Positions 34,816-44,427 of a DNA stretch of 64,000 nucleotides are shown here, piece by piece; the stretch's first letter is position 1, and each line of letters begins with the position of its first letter. Made by a program: the position numbers and the translations under genes. The stretch comes from Eikenella corrodens. GTDB taxonomy: Bacteria > Pseudomonadota > Gammaproteobacteria > Burkholderiales > Neisseriaceae. The DNA is taken from NCBI RefSeq assembly GCF_900187105.1, contig NZ_LT906482.1, forward strand, positions 1,922,001 to 1,986,000. Direction: 5' to 3'. The notes beneath the pieces are model-generated. The model saw only the letters and a program-made list of their open reading frames with translations. It ran no database searches and was not told the DNA's origin.

Positions 34816-34885
34816 TAACTGTTCCTTTATATTTTGTTAATCAATAAATTACCTACCATTTGTTATGGATCCAAAGGAACAGTTA
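34816..34885. promoter_or_regulatory. 13-bp inverted repeat around the divergent promoter
   Basis: TAACTGTTCCTTT (34,816-34,828) and AAAGGAACAGTTA (34,873-34,885) are perfect complements 44 bp apart. Each covers the 5' end region of one of the two divergent genes: the left arm the HTH gene's ribosome-binding site, the right arm the recombinase's first codons. It looks like a paired operator. Confidence 0.65.
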
Positions 34886-36430
34886 TCAAAACAGCAAAAA
34901 GCGGTTCTGTATATCCGTATGTCCACGGATCATCAGAAATATTCGCCTGATAACCAGAAAGCTTTTTTGCTGGAATATGCCAATAAGAACGGACTGGCCG
35001 TTGTTGGTGAATTTATTGACGAAGGCATCAGCGGAGTCGTGACGCAAAAACGGTATCAGTTCTTGAACTTAATTGATTTGGTCAGAAGCGGCAAAGCAGA
35101 TTTCGGTCATATTTTGGTTTATGACGCGAGTCGCTGGGGACGCTTTATTGACCCGCAAGAATCTAGTTATTACCAATACCTCTGTCAGCAGCAAAACATC
35201 ATTCTGCACAAATGTGCGGAACCGATTCCAGTGGCAACAGAAGAGTTGGATCCAGTAGTAACAGGTATCATAGATGTATTCCAGCAAACTTCCGCCGGTC
35301 TCTTTAGCAAGGGACTATCAAAGAAGGTTTTTCTCGGACAGGAAAACTTGATCAGGCTCGGTTTTCGACAAGGCGGCTCTGCAGGGTACGGATTGCGCCG
35401 TTTGTTGGTAGACGAGAACAGGCAGCCAAAATTTGAGCTTAAGGCCGGGGAACATAAGAGTATCCAAACCGACAGGGTAATTCTGGTTCCCGGCCCGGAA
35501 CATGAACAGGCCGTTATCCGGAAAATTTACGAGGACTTCATTTACCAAAAAATGAGCGAACAGGCGATAGCTGATGATTTAAACAGACAGCACATTTTGA
35601 CCGACCGTGGCACCTCTTGGACTAGAGGTGTTGTGCATCAAATCCTGATTAACGAAAAATACATCGGCAATAATGTCTGGAACAAAAGCAGCTATTCGCC
35701 CTTCAAACCACATAAAGGCAAGAATGCCTCCGAACAATGGGTACGGGCCAATTCAGTCTTTCAACCCATTGTTTCCACCGTACTGTTCAATGCCGCCCAA
35801 AGCATTATCCATCAAAGAAGCCGGCATTGGAGCAATGAAGAAATGCTGGATAAATTAAAGGAGCTACTCAGAATTAACGGCAAGCTGTCTGGCTTGATCA
35901 TTGATGAAGCCGCAGATTGCCCTTCCAGCAGTATGTTTCGTAGCCGCTTCGGAAGCCTACTTAAGAGCTATCAGGAAGTAGGTTATACACCCAGCCGAGA
36001 CTATCGCTATCTGAAAATCAATCGTGCCTTGAGACGGACTCATGCAGATCTGGTTGAGCAGACGATTGCAGAAATTGAGCGGCTGGGGGGAGCGGTATCC
36101 CGCATTCCGGAAAACGATTTACTCCATATTAATCAGGAGTTTTTTGTTTCTCTAGTGCTGGCACGCTGTCGGATAACCGATGCTGGTACCAAACGCTGGT
36201 TTATACGTTTTGACAGTAGCCTTGCTCCTGATTTGACCATAGCTGTGCGGCTGGATGAAACGGCGGAAAAAATAGTAGATTACTATCTACTTCCTTCCGA
36301 AAAAACCCATTGTGCCAAAGTGAGATTGACGGAACAAAACCCGATTGACTGGGATTGTTATCGCCATAAAGATTTGAGTCGTTTTTTTGCCATGAGTAAA
36401 CGGGTATTGATTAAGGAGGCAATTTTATGA
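34865..36430 (+). CDS. Large serine recombinase
   Basis: 521 residues. The resolvase domain (about 10-160) has the catalytic Ser20 in YIRMSTDHQ, EGISG, and DASRWGR with conserved arginines. A Recombinase domain follows, with EQAIADDLNRQHILTDRG and WTRGVVHQILINEKYIGNNVWNK. The C-terminus is long, but no CxxC zinc-ribbon pair is evident, unlike many phage integrases. It would integrate or excise the element, or act as a transposase. Its last codon overlaps the next gene (ATGA), giving tight coupling to two ParB-like genes. Confidence 0.92.
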   Translation: MDPKEQLSKQQKAVLYIRMSTDHQKYSPDNQKAFLLEYANKNGLAVVGEFIDEGISGVVTQKRYQFLNLIDLVRSGKADFGHILVYDASRWGRFIDPQESSYYQYLCQQQNIILHKCAEPIPVATEELDPVVTGIIDVFQQTSAGLFSKGLSKKVFLGQENLIRLGFRQGGSAGYGLRRLLVDENRQPKFELKAGEHKSIQTDRVILVPGPEHEQAVIRKIYEDFIYQKMSEQAIADDLNRQHILTDRGTSWTRGVVHQILINEKYIGNNVWNKSSYSPFKPHKGKNASEQWVRANSVFQPIVSTVLFNAAQSIIHQRSRHWSNEEMLDKLKELLRINGKLSGLIIDEAADCPSSSMFRSRFGSLLKSYQEVGYTPSRDYRYLKINRALRRTHADLVEQTIAEIERLGGAVSRIPENDLLHINQEFFVSLVLARCRITDAGTKRWFIRFDSSLAPDLTIAVRLDETAEKIVDYYLLPSEKTHCAKVRLTEQNPIDWDCYRHKDLSRFFAMSKRVLIKEAIL

Positions 36431-37320
36431 GGATGGTGATTCAAACACTACCGATCAATCGAATCAAGGTCCTGAATCCACGCAGTAGGAACCCTAAAGT
36501 GTTTAACCAATTGGTCGCCAGCATCGCGGCAGTCGGTCTAAAGCGTCCGATTACCGTTACCAAATCGGAAATATTGGATGGAGAACAATGGTATGGCCTA
36601 TTATGCGGCGAAGGAAGATTGACCGCCTGCCAAGAGCTAGGTGAAGAGTACATACCGTGTCACATTGTGGAGGTTAGTGGTGACGAAGGATTTTTAATCA
36701 GCCTGGCTGAAAATATTGCTAGACGTAAGCACACCAATTTGGAAATACTGTCTGCCATTCGGGTGTTGTATGAACGTGGATATTCCGAAAAAGATATTTC
36801 ACGAAAAATCGGCCTTCATCAAGCATACATACGGGGAATTTTACATTTGTTGCGAGAAGGTGAGGTACGCCTGATTGCAGGCGTAGAAAAAGGCTATTTG
36901 CCGATTGACGTTGCTGTCGATATTTCCCGTGCAAAAGAAAAAGAAGTTCAAACGGCTTTATCCGATCTTTACCAACAACAGAAGCTAAAGCGCGGAGATA
37001 TTGCCAAAATCAGGAGACTGATCCAACAGAGAAAGCGTGATGGTAAAACTTACCACTTCACTCCGAGGCGTAATACACCTATCAATAAGGAGAAGCTACT
37101 TCAAATGTATGAGAATGAGATTAAGCGAAGACAGTTGATGGCAACACAGGCTGAATTTTGCCAACAACAGCTGCTGATCATTCTTTCTGGGTTAAATCGT
37201 TTGTTTGAGGATAATCATTTCAAAACACTGCTTCGGGCAGAGAGAATCGTAGATATGCCTGAGAACCTCAGTAAATGTCTGAGCCATTATAGGGAAACAT
37301 ATATCAATGAATCAGCCTAA
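36427..37320 (+). CDS. ParB/RepB-like protein 1 of the recombinase operon
   Basis: 297 residues. The N-terminal ParB/Srx-type domain has ILDGEQWYGLLCGEGRLTAC, the IPCHIVE strand and SLAENIARRKHTNLE. It is followed by the ParB-type HTH GYSEKDISRKIGLHQAYIRG, and a basic C-terminal region. ParB folds act as CTPase clamps or site-specific DNA binders in plasmid partition. No ParA is encoded nearby. AAGGAGG lies 7 bp before the ATG, which overlaps the recombinase stop. Its role in the element is unknown. Confidence 0.85.
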   Translation: MRMVIQTLPINRIKVLNPRSRNPKVFNQLVASIAAVGLKRPITVTKSEILDGEQWYGLLCGEGRLTACQELGEEYIPCHIVEVSGDEGFLISLAENIARRKHTNLEILSAIRVLYERGYSEKDISRKIGLHQAYIRGILHLLREGEVRLIAGVEKGYLPIDVAVDISRAKEKEVQTALSDLYQQQKLKRGDIAKIRRLIQQRKRDGKTYHFTPRRNTPINKEKLLQMYENEIKRRQLMATQAEFCQQQLLIILSGLNRLFEDNHFKTLLRAERIVDMPENLSKCLSHYRETYINESA

Positions 37321-38206
37321 ACACATCGCTTATGCTTTCCAAGCATCATTGAAGAACATCGCGCTCAAAGATATTCAAACCATGCACCCCTTCCCCGCAG
37401 GGATACGGGAAAGCGTGAAGTTCAAAAGCATCTTGGCCTCAGTAGAGGAAATTGGTGTTATTGAGCCGCTGGCTGTTTATGAAGAAAACGGTAAGTACCT
37501 CTTACTGGACGGTCATCTCCGTCTGCTTGCCTTACAAGAACTAGGAATCGACACGGTAGTATGTCTGCTGTCCACAGACGATGAAGGATTTACCTATAAC
37601 CGGCAAATTAACCGGTTAAGCCCAATTCAGGAATACCGGATGATCAGCCGTGCAATTGGCAAAGGCATATCAAGGGAGAAAATTGCCAAAACCCTGAATA
37701 TCAACTTATCCGGAATCGAAAGCAAGTTGAATTTGCTGAATGATATCGCGCCCGAAGTAGCCGCGAAACTCGCAGACAAGCATCTGGCACAAGATACGTT
37801 TCGGATTCTCCGAAAAATGAAACCCATCCGACAGATGGAAGCTGCAGATATGATGATTGCAGCCAACAAGTTCACCAAGTCCTATGCGGAGATGATCTTG
37901 GTGGCCTCCTCCCAGGAAGACTTGGTTGATCATGCTCAGAAAAAGAAAAAGCACTCGGATAGTCTAGAAAAACTTTCACTGTTGGAACAAGAAATGGACA
38001 GGTTGAAGGAGGACTATACCCGGACAGAGAAAGAAATTAGTGATACCAATCTGTCTTTGATTGTGGCTGGCGGTTATTTAAAAAGATTGTTAGATAACTC
38101 TGCTGTGAAAGAGTTCATCAGCTTGTATTATGCGGACATCCTAACCGCATTAGATACGGTTTCCCAGCAATTACAACAAGCCCCGATGTCTCTTGAGAAA
38201 GAGTAA
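37307..38206 (+). CDS. ParB/RepB-like protein 2 of the recombinase operon
   Basis: 299 residues, homologous in layout to the preceding protein but clearly diverged. It has an N-terminal ParB-type domain (YLLLDGHLRLLALQELG) and an HTH (GISREKIAKTLNINLSGIES). A RepB-like helical C-terminus with a coiled coil follows (about 215-245). In place of ENIAR it reads NRQINRLSPIQEYRM. It overlaps gene 1 by 14 bp, so the three genes form one translationally coupled operon. The pair may form a heterodimer; this is inference. Confidence 0.85.
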   Translation: MNQPKHIAYAFQASLKNIALKDIQTMHPFPAGIRESVKFKSILASVEEIGVIEPLAVYEENGKYLLLDGHLRLLALQELGIDTVVCLLSTDDEGFTYNRQINRLSPIQEYRMISRAIGKGISREKIAKTLNINLSGIESKLNLLNDIAPEVAAKLADKHLAQDTFRILRKMKPIRQMEAADMMIAANKFTKSYAEMILVASSQEDLVDHAQKKKKHSDSLEKLSLLEQEMDRLKEDYTRTEKEISDTNLSLIVAGGYLKRLLDNSAVKEFISLYYADILTALDTVSQQLQQAPMSLEKE

Positions 38207-38212
38207 AGTATC

Positions 38213-38248
38213 AAAAAAGCTGCCTCATTTCTGAAAGGTGGCTTTTTT
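38213..38248 (+). terminator. Terminator of the recombinase-ParB operon
   Basis: AAAAAAGCTGCCT / AGGTGGCTTTTTT stem with one G-T mismatch, ending in T6, seven bases after the last stop codon. Confidence 0.85.
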
Positions 38249-38324
38249 AGCTTTGTTACTCCAATCACAAAAAGTACGCCACCCTCCGAAAAAGTAGTGG
38301 CTAATGAAAACACACTAGAAAATC

Positions 38325-38524
38325 AATCTTCTGTGTGAAACCCAGAACCGGGTGCTGGGAGACATAGCTGAAAAAATGGGAATGTCTCCTAGCAGCTATG
38401 CCAAGATTGAACGGGGAAGCACAAATCGCAAGATTTGATTGTTGAAGTAGAAAAATTGAAGGCGAGCTTGCTGCATAAGTTGGAACTGCTTGTGGTTGAC
38501 GGAGGTGTTGTGGGAAATGTATAG
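38325..38524 (+). pseudogene. Decayed XRE-type HTH gene
   Basis: The frame CETQNRVLGDIAEKMGMSPS, SYAKIERGSTNRK is the core of an XRE helix-turn-helix and stops at 38,438. A second short frame to 38,524 (VEKLKASLLHKLELLVVDG) may be its shifted continuation. There is no intact start. It is debris of a regulator or antitoxin. Confidence 0.5.
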
Positions 38525-38583
38525 AGGGGCAGACTAAGCGTTTCTTTTGTTTTGCATAATGAAGATATTGGTTTTGTGCAAAT

Positions 38584-38686
38584 TTGAATTTAACTTCGAT
38601 ACACTGTCTCGTCGATACACTGTCTCGGCAGCTTAAAATTTTGCTGGATTGATGTGTTGTATTCTAGGGTTCTCTATGTCAGCCCC
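38584..38686 (+). pseudogene. Degraded IS1016-type 3' end with an internal tandem duplication
   Basis: The sequence follows the last 35 codons and right end of the IS at 29.3-30.0 kb with many substitutions (GAATTTAACTTCG, GGCAGCTTAAAAT, ending in CAGCCCC). A 16-bp block TCGATACACTGTCTCG is duplicated in tandem (38,596-38,627). Confidence 0.7.
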
Positions 38687-38971
38687 AAGGTTTAATTAAA
38701 ACCCTATGTTAATTTTGTAAAATATAATGCTATTATTACTCTATTCTTGGCGTTATTTTTACGTATTTTGAAGAATTATACTAATTTTCAGAAATAATAA
38801 ATTGAAATCATTGTGATTTTATTTTTACGATTTCTATTATATAGAAACAACCGTTTTAGTGTCATCCAGGGGATAGAAATGGATAAATCATGGGGTTGGT
38901 ACGCTTTGGAAGAAGTGCGTAAATTACTAGGAAAAATTAGGGCACAGTAACAAGGCCGACTGATTTGTATG
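38687..38971. other. AT-rich gap with a possible 23-codon peptide
   Basis: There is no recognisable gene. A short frame at 38,879-38,950 (starting MDKSWGWYALEEV) has AGGGGATAG just upstream and could be a small peptide or the start of a lost gene. Confidence 0.3.
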
Positions 38972-38997
38972 GGCTACCTGAAAATTTTCAGGTAGCC
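38972..38997. repeat. Inverted eikDUS pair
   Basis: GGCTACCTGAAAA directly facing TTTTCAGGTAGCC. This is the first eikDUS after a 6-kb stretch without any and marks the return to core chromosome. Confidence 0.65.
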
Positions 38998-39134
38998 TTT
39001 ATGCCAAATTTAAGAGTTCAATCTACTGCGTTCAGGTAGCCTGCTGTGTGGGGGTAGGCCGGAACAGACAGAGCATATATATGTTATTTGCTTAGTAAAG
39101 CCAAAATTGGCTGAGCTTGATAGCACGTTGCAAT

Positions 39135-39165
39135 AAAAAAGCTACCTGAAAATTTCAGGTAGCCC
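39135..39165 (-). terminator. DUS-type terminator of ftsK
   Basis: GCTACCTGAAA / TTTCAGGTAGC stem followed on the minus strand by T6, 20 bp after the ftsK stop. Confidence 0.8.
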
Positions 39166-39184
39166 TTTTCCAGCTTATCCGCTC

Positions 39185-42100
39185 CTATGCACCATCGTCC
39201 AAATGATCCGGCCGGGCGAGGATGGTACGTTTGCCGTTGTTGTCGGCGGGGGAAACGATGCCTTCGGCTTCCATTTGATCCACCAGGGTGGCGGCTTTGT
39301 TGTAGCCGATGCGCAGGTGGCGCTGGATGGAGGATATGGTGGCTTTTTGCGTGCGCAAAACGATGGCGACTGCTTCGTCAAACAGGGGGTCTTGGCCGCT
39401 GTTGCTGCCGCCGATGCCGCTGTTGGCATTGCTGAACAAATCGTCGCTACCCACGCCGGAGGTGAGGATGTCTTCCACATAGTCGGGTGCGCCGAAGCCT
39501 TTGAGGTATTCGGCCACGCGCTGCACTTCGCTGTCGTCCACGAAGGCGCCGTGTACGCGCTGCGGGTAGCCGGTGCCGGGCGGCAGGAAGAGCATATCGC
39601 CTTGGCCGAGCAGGTTTTCCGCGCCCATTTGGTCGATGATGGTGCGGCTGTCCACTTTGGAGGCTACCTGAAAGGCGATGCGTGTGGGGATGTTGGCTTT
39701 AATCAGGCCGGTAATCACGTCCACGCTGGGGCGCTGGGTGGCGAGAATGAGGTGGATGCCTGCGGCGCGGGCTTTTTGGGCGAGGCGGGCAATCAGCTCT
39801 TCGATTTTTTTGCCAGACGTCATCATCAGATCGGCAAATTCGTCCACGATCACCACGATGTGCGGCAGATTGATGAGCGGCTCGGGATTGTCGGGGGTGA
39901 GGCTGAAGGGGTTGGCCAGCCGCTCGCCGCGGGCGGCGGCATCTTTGATTTTTTGGTTGTAACCGGCGAGGTTGCGCACGCCGACATGGCTCATCAGGCG
40001 GTAGCGTTTTTCCATCTCGTTCACGCACCAGGTGAGCGCGTTGGCGGCAAGTTTCATGTCGGTTACCACCGGCGCGAGCAGGTGCGGGATGCCTTCATAC
40101 ACGGAGAGCTCGAGCATTTTCGGGTCGATCATGATCATGCGCACTTCGTCGGGCGTGGCCTTGAACAGCAGCGACAAAATCATGGCGTTCACGCCCACGG
40201 ATTTGCCCGAGCCGGTAGTACCGGCCACCAAAAGATGCGGGGCTTTGGCGAGGTCGGTTACCACCGGCTGGCCGGTGATGTCCTGGCCCAGCGCGAGGGT
40301 GAGCTTGGACTTGCTTTCGGCAAACACCGGCGAATTGAACACTTCGCTCAGGCGGATCATCTGCCGCTTGGGATTGGGCAGCTCCAAGCCCATGCAGGTT
40401 TTGCCCGGAATGGTTTCCACCACGCGGATGGCGGCCACGCCGAGCGAGCGGGCAAGGTCTTTTTCCAGGTTAATCACTGAGTTGCCGCGCACGCCTACAT
40501 CGGGCTCGATTTCATAGCGGGTAATCACCGGGCCGGCATAAGCATCCACCACGTTTACTTTCACGCGGAACTCGGCCAGTTTTTCTTCGATTTTGATGCT
40601 GTTGTCCAGCAGCTGCTCTTCGCTGAGGGTGGCTTCGTTGTCGTATTGCGGCGGCAGGAGCAGCTCGTTCATCGGCACATGGTAGTGGCCGAAATCGGCA
40701 AACGATACGGCGGAAACGGCCGAAACTGGCGCGGGCTGCGTCGGCAGGTCGGGCAGGGGAGGGATGCCGGGCGCGGCAGTGGGCGCGGGGCTTGTCCACG
40801 CAGCTTGCGCCTGGGCTTCGGCTGCGCCTTGCTCCAAGGCTTGCTGCCATTCGTTGCCGTTGTCGAATTCGATGGCGGGTTCGGTAGCCGGTGCTTGCTC
40901 GGTGAGCGAGAGGTCGGGACGGAAGTGATATTGGGCACCGGCTTGGTCGGCGGTGTCTGAATACGTTTCAGCGGTATCGTCGCTCACAGTTTCAGCCAAG
41001 CTCCAAGGCGGACTGTCTTCAACGGTGCTTTGCGGGAAAAAAATCGGTGGCTGTTCGGCGGGCAGCGCCGACTCCTCCTCAGTGGGCTGGGCGTCGGGGC
41101 TTTCGGGCGCAGTGCCATGATTGAAGGGGGTAAAGCGGGTGGAAATCGGCAGCGGTTGGGCTTGCTGGAGCGGCATAGCCGTCGGCACTTGTGCGCCCTG
41201 GCTGTGGTTCACGCGCGCAGCGGCTGGAATCACGCTCTCACGCACGGTTTGGCGTTTGAAGCGGCTGCGCTGGCGATTGGCCGGGGCATCGGTTTTGGCC
41301 AGATTAGCCAAGATTTCGTCTTCATTGATTACCGGCAAATCGGGCTGCTGTGGGGCAATGGTTGGTTGGGGCGCGGGCTGGGGTTGCCGGCGTGCACGCA
41401 GGCGCTGGCGCAGGAGGTTGTTGCGGATGTCGTCGGGGCTGATGGTGTGCCGCTCTTCGGCAGGCTCTTCAGGCACAGGCTCGGCTGCAGGCGGCAGGTG
41501 GGCTTGAATTTTTTCGCGCACATACTGCACGGCGGGATCGGCTGATGTGATTTCTTCGCGCGGTTCAGCGGCGGGGGAGGGGGCTTTAATCGGCCAGTTC
41601 AGCACCACAGGTTCCAGTGGCTTGGCTTCGGCTGCTTCGTTTTTATGCAGCATACGGGTGGCTTCGGAAAGGGAAATGATGCTCGGCTCAGGCTGGTTTT
41701 CTTCGTTTTCGATGTTTTCAGGTAGCCTGTGGCGGGTGGCTTCGGCTTCGGTGATCACCGGCAAATCGGCATCGGGAGCGGATAAATCGTGGATTTCCGG
41801 CTCGGCGGCGGTATTGGTTTCGGTTTCGGCTGTATGAGAGCTATCAGTGTTGTCAACCTGTTCAGGAGTCGCATCAACGGCAGTTTCTGCCAGCAGGGCA
41901 GCTTCCGCGGCGGCTGTTTCTTCTTCGGTGGGACTGAAAATCGGCAGCTCTTCTTGGTTTTCGCTCACGTTGCGACGGCGGGCTTTTTTCTTTACGCCAC
42001 CGGCAAGCAACTCGATTTTGCGCTGCAATTCGTCCTGCACTTTTTGATAGTGCAGCTTCACTTGGGTTTGCGCGCGCTGCGGCAGCACATTGGGGCGGGC

Positions 42101-42271
42101 AGGTTGTTGCTGCGGTGTATTTTCCGCTTCGATATCAGTGGATTGCTTATTGTTTTGGTGCCGGTTGAGATAGGTAAACTCCAGCAGCCATTCGCGCTCT
42201 TCGCGTGCGCGCCACCACAAGAGCACGGCGATGCCGGCCAACAACAGAATCAGCAGAAAAACTAAAAACAT
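39185..42271 (-). CDS. ftsK: DNA translocase FtsK
   Basis: Septal DNA pump that clears the chromosome terminus and activates XerCD. 1028 residues from the ATG at 42271, which follows GGGAG; a TTG at 42298 is possible. It has a single N-terminal membrane segment ([19 protein letters not shown]) instead of the usual four. A linker of about 530 residues rich in Glu, Pro, Ala and Gln follows. The motor has Walker [10 protein letters not shown] (about 680) and Walker [13 protein letters not shown]. The gamma winged helix at the end ([20 protein letters not shown]) reads KOPS/XerD sites. The short membrane part may indicate the second neisserial-type FtsK. Confidence 0.93.
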   Translation of the reverse strand: MFLVFLLILLLAGIAVLLWWRAREEREWLLEFTYLNRHQNNKQSTDIEAENTPQQQPARPNVLPQRAQTQVKLHYQKVQDELQRKIELLAGGVKKKARRRNVSENQEELPIFSPTEEETAAAEAALLAETAVDATPEQVDNTDSSHTAETETNTAAEPEIHDLSAPDADLPVITEAEATRHRLPENIENEENQPEPSIISLSEATRMLHKNEAAEAKPLEPVVLNWPIKAPSPAAEPREEITSADPAVQYVREKIQAHLPPAAEPVPEEPAEERHTISPDDIRNNLLRQRLRARRQPQPAPQPTIAPQQPDLPVINEDEILANLAKTDAPANRQRSRFKRQTVRESVIPAAARVNHSQGAQVPTAMPLQQAQPLPISTRFTPFNHGTAPESPDAQPTEEESALPAEQPPIFFPQSTVEDSPPWSLAETVSDDTAETYSDTADQAGAQYHFRPDLSLTEQAPATEPAIEFDNGNEWQQALEQGAAEAQAQAAWTSPAPTAAPGIPPLPDLPTQPAPVSAVSAVSFADFGHYHVPMNELLLPPQYDNEATLSEEQLLDNSIKIEEKLAEFRVKVNVVDAYAGPVITRYEIEPDVGVRGNSVINLEKDLARSLGVAAIRVVETIPGKTCMGLELPNPKRQMIRLSEVFNSPVFAESKSKLTLALGQDITGQPVVTDLAKAPHLLVAGTTGSGKSVGVNAMILSLLFKATPDEVRMIMIDPKMLELSVYEGIPHLLAPVVTDMKLAANALTWCVNEMEKRYRLMSHVGVRNLAGYNQKIKDAAARGERLANPFSLTPDNPEPLINLPHIVVIVDEFADLMMTSGKKIEELIARLAQKARAAGIHLILATQRPSVDVITGLIKANIPTRIAFQVASKVDSRTIIDQMGAENLLGQGDMLFLPPGTGYPQRVHGAFVDDSEVQRVAEYLKGFGAPDYVEDILTSGVGSDDLFSNANSGIGGSNSGQDPLFDEAVAIVLRTQKATISSIQRHLRIGYNKAATLVDQMEAEGIVSPADNNGKRTILARPDHLDDGA

Positions 42272-42478
42272 AAACAGCGGCTCCCGAATTTGGCGCAAAG
42301 GCTGGTATTTTAACGTGTTTCCCGTCGAAATTAAACCTTGTGGCCTGGGTAAAAACTCGACTTTGGCGCATTTCTGCGTGATGTGCTTCCCGATGGTCTG
42401 CCTATCTGTATGATATGTTTGCGCGTTCTGTGATGCTGGCGCTTTGATTGTTGCTCAAATCTAAGGCTTTACAAAGAT

Positions 42479-42502
42479 CTCCGCCCGCATATTGCGGGCG
42501 GA
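42479..42502 (-). terminator. Terminator-like hairpin after panC
   Basis: CTCCGCCCGC / GCGGGCGGAG stem with a short loop, 35 bp beyond the panC stop; only a weak T tract follows. The remaining gap to ftsK shows nothing else. Confidence 0.55.
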
Positions 42503-42536
42503 GGGGGATAGCCAAACGGTTTACTTCTTTGGAATA

Positions 42537-43370
42537 TCAAAGGTGAATTTCGACATTGTCGATGAGGCGCGTATTGCCCAAACGGGCGGCGGCCAACACC
42601 ACCAGTTCGCCGTCGCCGACATGGGCTACCTGAAGATTGCCCGCGTGGCGGATTTCCACATAGTCCACCTGCCAGCCGGCCTGTTTCAGGTTTGCTGCCG
42701 CCTGTTGCTCCAGCGCGGCATAGTCGCGGTTGCCGTTTTCCACTGCGCGGGCAACGGCTTGCAATTCGCGGTAGAGCTGCGGGGCTTGTTTGCGCTCGGC
42801 TTCGCTCAGGTATTGGTTGCGGCTGGAGAGCGCCAGGCCGTCGGCGGCGCGGCCGATGTCTACCGGCACGATTTCCACGCGGAAATTCAAATCGGCAGCC
42901 ATGCCTTGCAGGATGGCCAGCTGTTGGTAGTCTTTTTTGCCGAAGCAGGCGTAATCGGGCTCAACAATGTTGAACAGCTTGGCCACCACGGTGGCCACGC
43001 CGCGGAAATGCCCCGGGCGGAACGCGCCGCACAGTTCGTTTTGTAGATTGGGCGGCTCCACGTTGTATTGCTGAGCCACGTGCGGATACAGCTCTTGCTC
43101 GCTCGGTGCGAAGAGTACGGCTACACCTTCGCCAGCCAGTTTGGCGGCATCCTGCTCCAGCGTGCGCGGGTAGCGGTCGAAATCCTCGCCTTGGCCGAAT
43201 TGCAGGCGGTTGACAAAAATGCTCACCACCACATTGTCTGCCCGTTTGGCCGCTTCACGCACCAAGGCCAGGTGCCCTTCGTGCAGGTTGCCCATGGTGG
43301 GCACGAATGCCACGCTGCCAGCTTCGCGGCGCCAGTCGCGCAGTTCTTTAATGGTATGGATAATTTTCAT
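42537..43370 (-). CDS. panC: Pantothenate synthetase (pantoate-beta-alanine ligase)
   Basis: Condenses pantoate and beta-alanine with ATP to pantothenate, the CoA precursor. 277 residues with [16 protein letters not shown] (nucleotide-binding HIGH-like motif), [20 protein letters not shown] and SSRNQYLS (KMSKS-like). Length and motifs are fully typical. One eikDUS is near the 3' end (about 42,625). No panB or panD is adjacent; the gene stands alone, downstream of a DUS-rich gap. Confidence 0.97.
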   Translation of the reverse strand: MKIIHTIKELRDWRREAGSVAFVPTMGNLHEGHLALVREAAKRADNVVVSIFVNRLQFGQGEDFDRYPRTLEQDAAKLAGEGVAVLFAPSEQELYPHVAQQYNVEPPNLQNELCGAFRPGHFRGVATVVAKLFNIVEPDYACFGKKDYQQLAILQGMAADLNFRVEIVPVDIGRAADGLALSSRNQYLSEAERKQAPQLYRELQAVARAVENGNRDYAALEQQAAANLKQAGWQVDYVEIRHAGNLQVAHVGDGELVVLAAARLGNTRLIDNVEIHL

Positions 43371-43425
43371 GGCTGGTTTGCCCTATCAATAAAATGCGGC
43401 GCAGTATACTCCGCCGTGCTGGGAG

Positions 43426-43466
43426 AGGCTACCTGAAAAAACAGATGATGGAGTTTCAGGTAGCCT
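43426..43466. repeat. Inverted eikDUS pair
   Basis: AGGCTACCTGAAA / TTTCAGGTAGCCT, loop 15 bases, in the gap upstream of panC. A third, single copy lies at about 43,541. Confidence 0.6.
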
Positions 43467-43561
43467 TCATTGTTGGGTCACAGCATGGAGCGTGGATGGC
43501 TTGTTTGCATTTATGTGATGCGGTTTATGCGTTTCAAAGTTTCAGGTAGCCCGAGTATGAG

Positions 43562-43605
43562 AAAGGCTACCTGAAAATACTCAATCGGGTTTTCAGGTAG
43601 CCTTT
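43562..43605 (-). terminator. DUS terminator after the DUF1232 gene
   Basis: Sixteen-base arms AAAGGCTACCTGAAAA / TTTTCAGGTAGCCTTT, loop 12, 16 bp after the stop codon at 43622. Confidence 0.65.
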
Positions 43606-43621
43606 CCGGGTATAGGCAAGC

Positions 43622-43996
43622 CTATTTCCGCACTAATCGTTCCGCCGCGGCACGGGCGCGGATTTTGATTTCCTCTGTCAGATAATCCTTCATTTGTGCG
43701 TATACCAGCGTGACCACGGCAATGTCGTCGCTGAAGCCCAGCGGGCCGAGCAGGTCGGGGATGCTGTCTATGGGGCTGACGAAATACACCAGCGCGCCCA
43801 CGATAATCAGCTTGGCGCGTTTGGGCACGGCGGGCGATTGAAACAGGAAATACAGCGCATACAGCTGTTCCACCACCGGCCGCCCCAGCCGCAACGCGAA
43901 ACGGCGCAGTTTGCGCAAAAAGCCGTCCGGCTCAAAACGGCGACGGCGGAATTCCGGCACGAAATCTTCGGGGCGGACAGGGTTGTCTTGATTCAT
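43622..43996 (-). CDS. DUF1232 (YkvA-like) membrane protein
   Basis: 124 residues. The DUF1232 signature is in the middle: AKLIIVGALVYFVSPIDSIPDLLGPLGFSDD. It corresponds to one or two membrane-associated helices with the conserved SPIDxIPD turn. The ATG at 43996 follows AAGGAG; longer open sequence upstream lacks a signal and is rejected. The function of the family is unknown. The N-terminus is rich in Arg. Confidence 0.85.
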   Translation of the reverse strand: MNQDNPVRPEDFVPEFRRRRFEPDGFLRKLRRFALRLGRPVVEQLYALYFLFQSPAVPKRAKLIIVGALVYFVSPIDSIPDLLGPLGFSDDIAVVTLVYAQMKDYLTEEIKIRARAAAERLVRK

Positions 43997-44058
43997 AGCA
44001 AACTCCTTGCATTGGATGGGGCACAAATGGGCGCGGCAGCGACAGGTTTCAAGTGGAT

Positions 44059-44424
44059 TTATGTTCCGGATGTCGGTTCGGAGCAATGCGTTTGCGGCTT
44101 GCTACAAAAAATTTCAATATCCTCTAACGCATCTTCAGCCCTGCCCCGCAATTCGCTTACGGGCGAGTTTCGGAAAGCCTCCAATAGCGCAACAACCCGC
44201 CTGTGGTCGCCCATATATCCGTGTAGCCTAGCCAAATGCCCGAAACAGGTTAAAGCCAGGCCGCTCACGGTCGGGTTGGTATTTTCGCTCAGTTTTACCA
44301 AATAGTCGGAAACCCAATCCACTTCTTCGCGATCGGCGTTAAAAACCATCTCTAAAATGGCATGGGTACATACCTCTGCATCAATAGAGAAGATTTTTTC
44401 CTCAATCTCGGCTTTGTTGAGCAT
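44059..44424 (-). CDS. Hypothetical helical protein, HEAT-repeat-like
   Basis: 121 residues, acidic. Two or three helical pairs are visible (VDWVSDYLVKLSENTNPTVS, GLALTCFGHLARLHG, RRVVALLEAFRNSPVSELRG, RAEDALEDIE). The pattern suggests HEAT-like repeats as in small immunity-type proteins. There is no signal peptide and no catalytic motif. It starts 3 bp after the stop codon of sixA on the same strand, so it is probably co-transcribed. Function unknown. Confidence 0.65.
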   Translation of the reverse strand: MLNKAEIEEKIFSIDAEVCTHAILEMVFNADREEVDWVSDYLVKLSENTNPTVSGLALTCFGHLARLHGYMGDHRRVVALLEAFRNSPVSELRGRAEDALEDIEIFCSKPQTHCSEPTSGT

Positions 44425-44427
44425 CTT

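Noticed and set aside
36427-38206. Plasmid origin or complete partition system.
   Set aside because: No ParA, no replication initiator and no parS-like repeat array were seen; only the two ParB-like genes are present.
38879-38950. 23-codon frame (MDKSWGWYALEEV...) as a toxin or leader peptide.
   Set aside because: A weak ribosome-binding site is present, but length and lack of any partner gene do not allow a functional call; kept only as a note.
39203-40480. A 425-codon open frame on the plus strand opposite ftsK.
   Set aside because: It is the complement of the conserved FtsK motor, is rich in His/Gly/Val as antisense frames in GC-rich genes are, and lacks a ribosome-binding site.
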